A stretch of 10,075 bases of DNA, taken from assembly GCA_026394435.1 (NCBI GenBank), contig JAPKYG010000084.1:1-10075 (forward strand), written 5' to 3'. The DNA is from Methanobacteriota archaeon (GTDB taxonomy: Archaea; Thermoplasmatota; E2; DHVEG-1). A model generated the notes under the pieces. That model saw only the letters and a list, made by a program, of their open reading frames with translations. It was not told where the DNA came from and searched no databases. The position numbers and the translations under genes were made by a program. Positions 7,088 through 10,075 of the stretch are shown piece after piece (position 1 is the first letter of the stretch; each line of letters begins with the position of its first letter).

Positions 7088-7942
7088 AACCAAGAATACA
7101 ACGATGATAAAAACACCGTACCCTGATCCGATCATTAGTAGCGGGTCTCGCTCCTCTACAAGATCGATACGGTTTTCAGAAAAAACATTCCCATGAACAA
7201 CTGTGTTGTACTCAGGAGGTGGAATATGCAGACCGATACGGTCTCCAAAGATACGATTATCGACTACGTGATTACCCATGGAATCACGGATATTAATCCC
7301 AGAAAAATTATTCTGTGACAAGATATTCTCCAGGAGTGTGTTATTATTTGAAAATTCATAGAGGCCGAACCCATTGAACGAGTGGTTACTCACAATGTTC
7401 CCCGTAAGAATATTGTCTGATGCCCTGCTAAAATATATACCACAGCGCAGGTTATAGATAATCTCATTTGAAGTAATCGTGTTATTTTTTGTTGATTCAA
7501 GGCGCATGCCATAATAGTTTTCGGTGAGAATGTTTCCCGAGACGATGTTCTTATCTGATTTGACGTACACGCCTGCTTCGGGGAATGTTCTCCCACTATG
7601 CATGATGGTAAAACCAGAAAGAGTACTATTACCCGCACCTAAGCTTACGACGTACTCTTCGTTGTCACCATCAATAATCGTATTGTCTTTATTATCCCCA
7701 ATGAGATGAACAGGTGTTGTGACCACGATGTGCTCATGATATGTTCCTGGAAAAACAATGACAGTACCACCAGTGGTGACATTATCAAGAGCAGCCTGAA
7801 TCCTTGTATAGTTGCCTGGTCCACTCCCTCCTACATAGAGAGTTGGTTTGGTAATTTTCTCACAGGTTCCATTTGAGAAAAAAAAAGAAAAAATACATAA
7901 GATTACAAGGATTCCAAGCCCAAGATTACTTGTTTTTTTCAT
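7067..7942 (-). CDS. Exported NosD-like parallel beta-helix protein with C-terminal anchor
   Basis: This is a 291-residue surface protein. Residues 1-28 form a signal peptide (basic KK, then a hydrophobic stretch to about residue 23). A NosD/periplasmic copper-binding-type right-handed beta-helix follows: LYVGGSGPGNYTRIQAALD (35-53), TVIVFPGTYHEHIVV (60-74), then several turns of about 22-24 residues containing N-x-(I/V)-x-x-N steps between about 125 and 260. A hydrophobic segment near 268-287 ending in KKWKT should anchor it in the membrane. Such proteins are abundant in euryarchaea, usually with carbohydrate-binding or unknown roles. No catalytic residues are evident. Start: ATG 7942, without a clear ribosome site, which would fit a short-leader or leaderless message. 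It converges on the transferase run and diverges from the YedF-like gene, so it is probably regulated separately. Confidence 0.85.
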   Translation of the reverse strand: MKKTSNLGLGILVILCIFSFFFSNGTCEKITKPTLYVGGSGPGNYTRIQAALDNVTTGGTVIVFPGTYHEHIVVTTPVHLIGDNKDNTIIDGDNEEYVVSLGAGNSTLSGFTIMHSGRTFPEAGVYVKSDKNIVSGNILTENYYGMRLESTKNNTITSNEIIYNLRCGIYFSRASDNILTGNIVSNHSFNGFGLYEFSNNNTLLENILSQNNFSGINIRDSMGNHVVDNRIFGDRIGLHIPPPEYNTVVHGNVFSENRIDLVEERDPLLMIGSGYGVFIIVVFLVLKKWKT

Positions 7943-8004
7943 ACGTCTAAGTGCACGGTATCAGGAGTGAGGACTAATAGTTTGTGGAACGCATAAGTTT
8001 TTAG

Positions 8005-8011
8005 TACATAA
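8005..8011 (+). promoter_or_regulatory. Possible TATA box for the YedF-like gene
   Basis: TACATAA lies within an AT-rich stretch of the 101-nt divergent intergenic region. A start about 25 nt downstream would fall just before the ribosome site GAGGTG (8033-8038), 5 nt from the ATG at 8044. A TATA-like CTTATGC for the divergent beta-helix gene lies nearby on the minus strand (about 7991-7998). Both are weak matches. Confidence 0.3.
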
Positions 8012-8043
8012 TTTGTTTTACTGGTTGACTTTGAGGTGTAAGC

Positions 8044-8382
8044 ATGATGAAAACAACTATTATTTTGCATAGCGAATCTCTTGGAAGAGGAAGCGATGAA
8101 TTAGGAAAAACAATGACAGGATCGTTTCTACGAAAGCTCTGGGCTTCCGACAAAAAACCAGATACTATTATTTTTTACAACTCAGCGGTGCACCTGCTTA
8201 CCGACAAATCATCGGTGTTAGACTCCGTATCTGGGCTTTCCAAGGCAGGGGTTGATCTTGTCGCATGCCAAACCTGTATCGGATATTATGAAATCGAAAA
8301 GAAGATTGTCGTCGGTCGAATCGTCGAAATGCAGGAAATCGTATCGATTTTAATGAAATCTGATAAGGTGATTACTCCTTAA
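8044..8382 (+). CDS. yedF: YedF-type DsrE-like domain protein
   Basis: This 112-residue single-domain protein matches the C-terminal DsrE-like half of YedF, the sulphurtransferase-like protein linked to selenium metabolism (TIGR03527). Landmarks are ILHSESLGRGSDELGKTM (7-24), IIFYNSAVHLL (42-52), AGVDLVACQTCIGYYEI (68-84) with the family cysteine pair C75/C78, VVGRIVEM (89-96) and a terminal SDKVITP. The N-terminal TusA-like domain of full YedF is absent. DsrE-fold proteins relay sulphur or possibly selenium as persulphide/perselenide on a cysteine. The ribosome site GAGGTG (8033-8038) supports ATG 8044; ATG 8047 is also possible. The gene is monocistronic. Its closeness to the ArsS-type cluster is suggestive but could be coincidence. 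Family call good; a selenium role is inferred from the family. Confidence 0.85.
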   Translation: MMKTTIILHSESLGRGSDELGKTMTGSFLRKLWASDKKPDTIIFYNSAVHLLTDKSSVLDSVSGLSKAGVDLVACQTCIGYYEIEKKIVVGRIVEMQEIVSILMKSDKVITP

Positions 8383-8557
8383 GGAACTCTCTTTTCAAGC
8401 AAAAGGAATATGAAGGGGTTTGCTATCTGAAAATAAAGACAACAAGAAACGTTACAAGAAGACACGCGGGTATGATCTAGTGGTTAGGAAATGAGAAATA
8501 ACCCCTAAAAAAGCGACGAGGAGCTCAACGGTATTTTCGACGGATTTACTAAAACCC

Positions 8558-8580
8558 TTCTTTTTTCTTTTTTTAATTTT
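8558..8580 (+). terminator. T-tract, probable transcript end after the YedF-like gene
   Basis: An almost pure T/C run (TTCTTTTTTCTTTTTTTAAT and following bases) lies about 175 nt after the YedF-like stop. It is the first strong archaeal-style T-tract downstream on the plus strand. No stable hairpin precedes it. Confidence 0.35.
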
Positions 8581-8610
8581 AATACTATCGTCGGGGTTAG
8601 CATTTGTTCT

Positions 8611-8653
8611 CTCCTGTTAGTGTGTACGTTTAGGACCCGATTTTTAACAGGAG
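8611..8653. repeat. Inverted repeat, 9-bp arms
   Basis: CTCCTGTTA at 8611-8619 is perfectly complementary to TAACAGGAG at 8645-8653, separated by 25 nt. A direct repeat GTGTACGTT sits just after each arm (8622-8630 and 8653-8661). In RNA this would form a stem with a large loop; in DNA it could be a protein-binding site or a remnant end of a mobile element. No further support is visible. Confidence 0.45.
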
Positions 8654-8715
8654 TGTACGTTCAACATTTTTCACTAAAAGCTTTCTTTATTTTTTTCTTT
8701 TTAGGAGATTAAACT

Positions 8716-8955
8716 ATGCAAAAAGAATCAGTATATGCTTGCATGACAAATGCTGAAAAAGAAGTTGCTACTTTATTAAAAAATCTGGGAATCCAATGGT
8801 CTTTTGAACAACCTGTTTTTGTCTGGGATGAAAATAAGAGACCTCGAGTATGGGCATCAAATTTCTATCTGATAAATTTTTGAATATACGTAAAGGTTTG
8901 TGGTTCTGAAAAATTTGATTATGACTACAGAGGAAGAATATTTCAGAAGAGTTAG
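8716..8955 (+). pseudogene. Broken small nuclease-like gene with in-frame TGA
   Basis: An ATG at 8716 with a good ribosome site (AGGAGA, 8703-8708) opens a 55-codon frame that stops at TGA 8881-8883. The same frame then continues for 23 more codons to TAG 8953. The two pieces read as one domain: ESVYACMTNAEKEVATLLKN, then EQPVFVWDENKRPRVW, FYLINF, stop, IYVKVCGSEKFDYDYRGRIF. This resembles small archaeal proteins with a PD-(D/E)XK-type nuclease layout, in which FYL...FGIYVEVCG is expected. From that recalled pattern, the TGA replaces a glycine codon (GGA), the acidic residue before FYL is N, and the acidic residue of YVEV is K. All three differences fit decay. I cannot trace the C-terminal part after 8955. 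The family assignment is from memory and moderate. Confidence 0.6.
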
Positions 8956-9131
8956 AGAACCTGCTCAGACATGAGCTGTGTCTCTGCTGGAACTAAACAA
9001 ATACTGGGATTTTTCTTACGTTAGTATTTTATACAAGTAAATGATACATTACTTATGTAATTCGTATGCATTACAAATACCGTCTAAAGAACAAGACGAT
9101 GGATATGGAATAGAAAAAAAATTTAAACTGT

Positions 9132-9140
9132 AAAATATAC
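9132..9140 (+). promoter_or_regulatory. Possible TATA box for the pilin-like gene
   Basis: AAAATATAC lies about 22-26 nt before the ATG at 9158, which would place the transcription start at or next to the start codon (leaderless message). A second candidate, TTTAAAC at 9122-9128, would give a leader of about 10 nt. There is no well-spaced ribosome site upstream of the ATG. Confidence 0.35.
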
Positions 9141-9157
9141 AAATTTTCCAAGGTTGG

Positions 9158-10075
9158 ATGGGATTGCCTAGGTTAATTAGATCAAATTCTGCAGTATCTG
9201 AGGTGATGGGTACTATTCTCTTATTAATGATTAATGTTGGATTGTTTTCAGTTGTTGCTATCTCAGTGTATAATTTATTACCATTTAATCCAGCACCCTC
9301 AGCCGATATTATCTGTCAGGTCAATGGCGACAATATCATTCTTACTCATCAGGGTGGAGATGCATTGAGTTTGGATACAAAGATTGGTTTTTCCAACAAT
9401 ACAGGGACAAAATACATAGTAGTAGGAGATTATTTGGATGAGAAATCGAAAGAAGATGGAAAATGGAGTGTAGGAGAAAAAATAGTTTATTCAAACTTTA
9501 ATTTATTAGAAAATCAAATTCGCGTGATGGTCATTGATCCATCGAGTAATTCGTTTATACTATCAGCGACAGTCCCAATGGTTAACTCAATCACTGTTAC
9601 AACATTAGATGCTACAGGCATTACCATGAATTCAGCGAATTTGTTGATGAATTATGATTTACGAACCCAATCAGGGTCAGTAAGATTTACCTATTGTCCA
9701 AATGACGGACCTTGGACAAATACCTCATGGATTTCACCGTCAGGATCTGGGTCTTATAATATTATTATTAATAGTCTATCTCCTGTGAAGCTGTATTATT
9801 TTAAAGCTCAACTTCTTTATAATTCAACGATAATCGAAGGAGAACAGAAATCATATACAACTTTAGCAATCGCTAACAATCCACCAACTGTTACAACACC
9901 TGATCCAACAAATGGATCGACTGGTATATCAATTACGACTGCTTTACTGAGCATCACGATACAAGATCCTGAAGGAGACCTTTTTAACTGGACCATCACT
10001 ACAACACCAAACATCGGAAGTAACACCGGAACAACTACCAGCAACGGAACCAAAACATGCACCATCGCCGGACTT
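9158..10075 (+). CDS. Type IV pilin-like surface protein with FN3/Ig-like domains (C-terminus beyond window)
   Basis: The frame is open for 306 codons to the right edge. Residues 1-40 carry an archaeal pilin/archaellin-type leader: basic LPRLIRSNS, then AVSEVMGTILLLMINVGLFSVVAISVYNL, resembling the AVSPVIGTIL motif of archaeal pilins (DUF1628/PF07790-like). Cleavage would lie just before AVSEV. Residues about 45-140 form a beta-rich pilin domain. Residues 144-237 resemble a fibronectin type III domain (TTLDATGITMNSANLLMNY ... LSPVKLYYFKAQL ... KSYTTL). From 240 on, NPPTVTTPDPTNGSTGIS and IQDPEGDLFNWTI match Ig/cadherin-like repeats of archaeal surface proteins. Many Asn-x-Ser/Thr sites suggest N-glycosylation. 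It is probably a secreted, membrane-held adhesin or filament subunit. The start lacks a ribosome site, fitting a leaderless message. Codon use is AT-rich in the first part and shifts near the end. Confidence 0.82.
   Translation, partial: MGLPRLIRSNSAVSEVMGTILLLMINVGLFSVVAISVYNLLPFNPAPSADIICQVNGDNIILTHQGGDALSLDTKIGFSNNTGTKYIVVGDYLDEKSKEDGKWSVGEKIVYSNFNLLENQIRVMVIDPSSNSFILSATVPMVNSITVTTLDATGITMNSANLLMNYDLRTQSGSVRFTYCPNDGPWTNTSWISPSGSGSYNIIINSLSPVKLYYFKAQLLYNSTIIEGEQKSYTTLAIANNPPTVTTPDPTNGSTGISITTALLSITIQDPEGDLFNWTITTTPNIGSNTGTTTSNGTKTCTIAGL

Larger units (their letters stand above)
8383..8715. other. Gene-free, repeat-bearing intergenic stretch
   Basis: I see no convincing gene in these 333 bases. 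They hold a D-arm-like tRNA fragment (8466-8489), two long T-tracts (8558-8580 and 8681-8702), a 9-bp perfect inverted repeat (8611-8619/8645-8653) and a 9-nt direct repeat (8622-8630/8653-8661). A degenerate longer duplication puts ACTAAAA followed by a pyrimidine-rich run at 8548 and again at 8673. The first T-tract may end the YedF-like transcript; the second precedes the broken nuclease ORF. Confidence 0.5.

Noticed and set aside
8044..8060. C-box-like ATGATGA that could mark a C/D box RNA
   Set aside because: It coincides with the double start codon of the YedF-like gene and no paired D box with proper spacing was seen.
8505..8603. Minus-strand ORF of 32 codons with an AGGAGAG ribosome-like site
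   Set aside because: Very short, lysine/serine-rich and without features; the ribosome-like site belongs to the inverted repeat arm and its body is the reverse of a T-tract.
8383..8715. CRISPR array or insertion sequence in the repeat-bearing gap
   Set aside because: Only two copies of short, imperfect repeats, no regular spacing, no transposase or cas gene in the window.
9817..10065. Minus-strand open frame of 82 codons, rich in Val
   Set aside because: It is the mirror of the Thr/Asn-rich repeat region of the pilin-like gene; its valines come from ACN codons read backwards.

Overview
The window looks archaeal, probably euryarchaeal and possibly related to Thermoplasmatota; the exact lineage is a guess. 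Supporting signs are BRE/TATA-like promoters, T-tract ends instead of clear hairpin terminators, an archaeal type IV pilin leader fused to Ig/FN3-like domains, and an exported NosD-type parallel beta-helix protein. Base composition is moderately AT-rich, and the last 1.7 kb is visibly more AT-rich until close to the right edge.

Layout: an LsrF-type class I aldolase runs off the left edge on the minus strand. Divergent from it, a tightly packed plus-strand run (789-7050) holds seven genes: a PepD-like M20 dipeptidase, a GT2-type glycosyltransferase of the 'rSAM/selenodomain-associated transferase 2' group, an ArsS-type radical SAM protein, a TVP38/VTT membrane protein, a protein with two 4Fe-4S motifs and two CCG domains, a 'transferase 1' (DUF2064/TIGR04282-like) protein, and a small four-helix membrane protein. 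A minus-strand beta-helix gene converges on this run. Past a divergent promoter region lies a lone DsrE-like domain of YedF type. Then come about 330 bases without a gene but with repeats, a broken small nuclease-like ORF, and a large pilin-like surface protein that runs off the right edge.

The central run is the most interesting part. In bacteria, ArsS-type radical SAM proteins and the two transferases are a recurring set linked to arsenosugar synthesis and, by family naming, to selenium. Here the set appears in an archaeal-looking genome with a candidate redox partner (the CCG protein), a membrane protein and a peptidase-fold hydrolase. No ArsM methyltransferase is present in the window. 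A YedF-like protein, a family tied to selenium metabolism, lies about 1 kb downstream. My inference is a pathway that attaches a SAM-derived or sugar group to an arsenic- or selenium-containing small molecule or lipid. The substrate cannot be read from the sequence.
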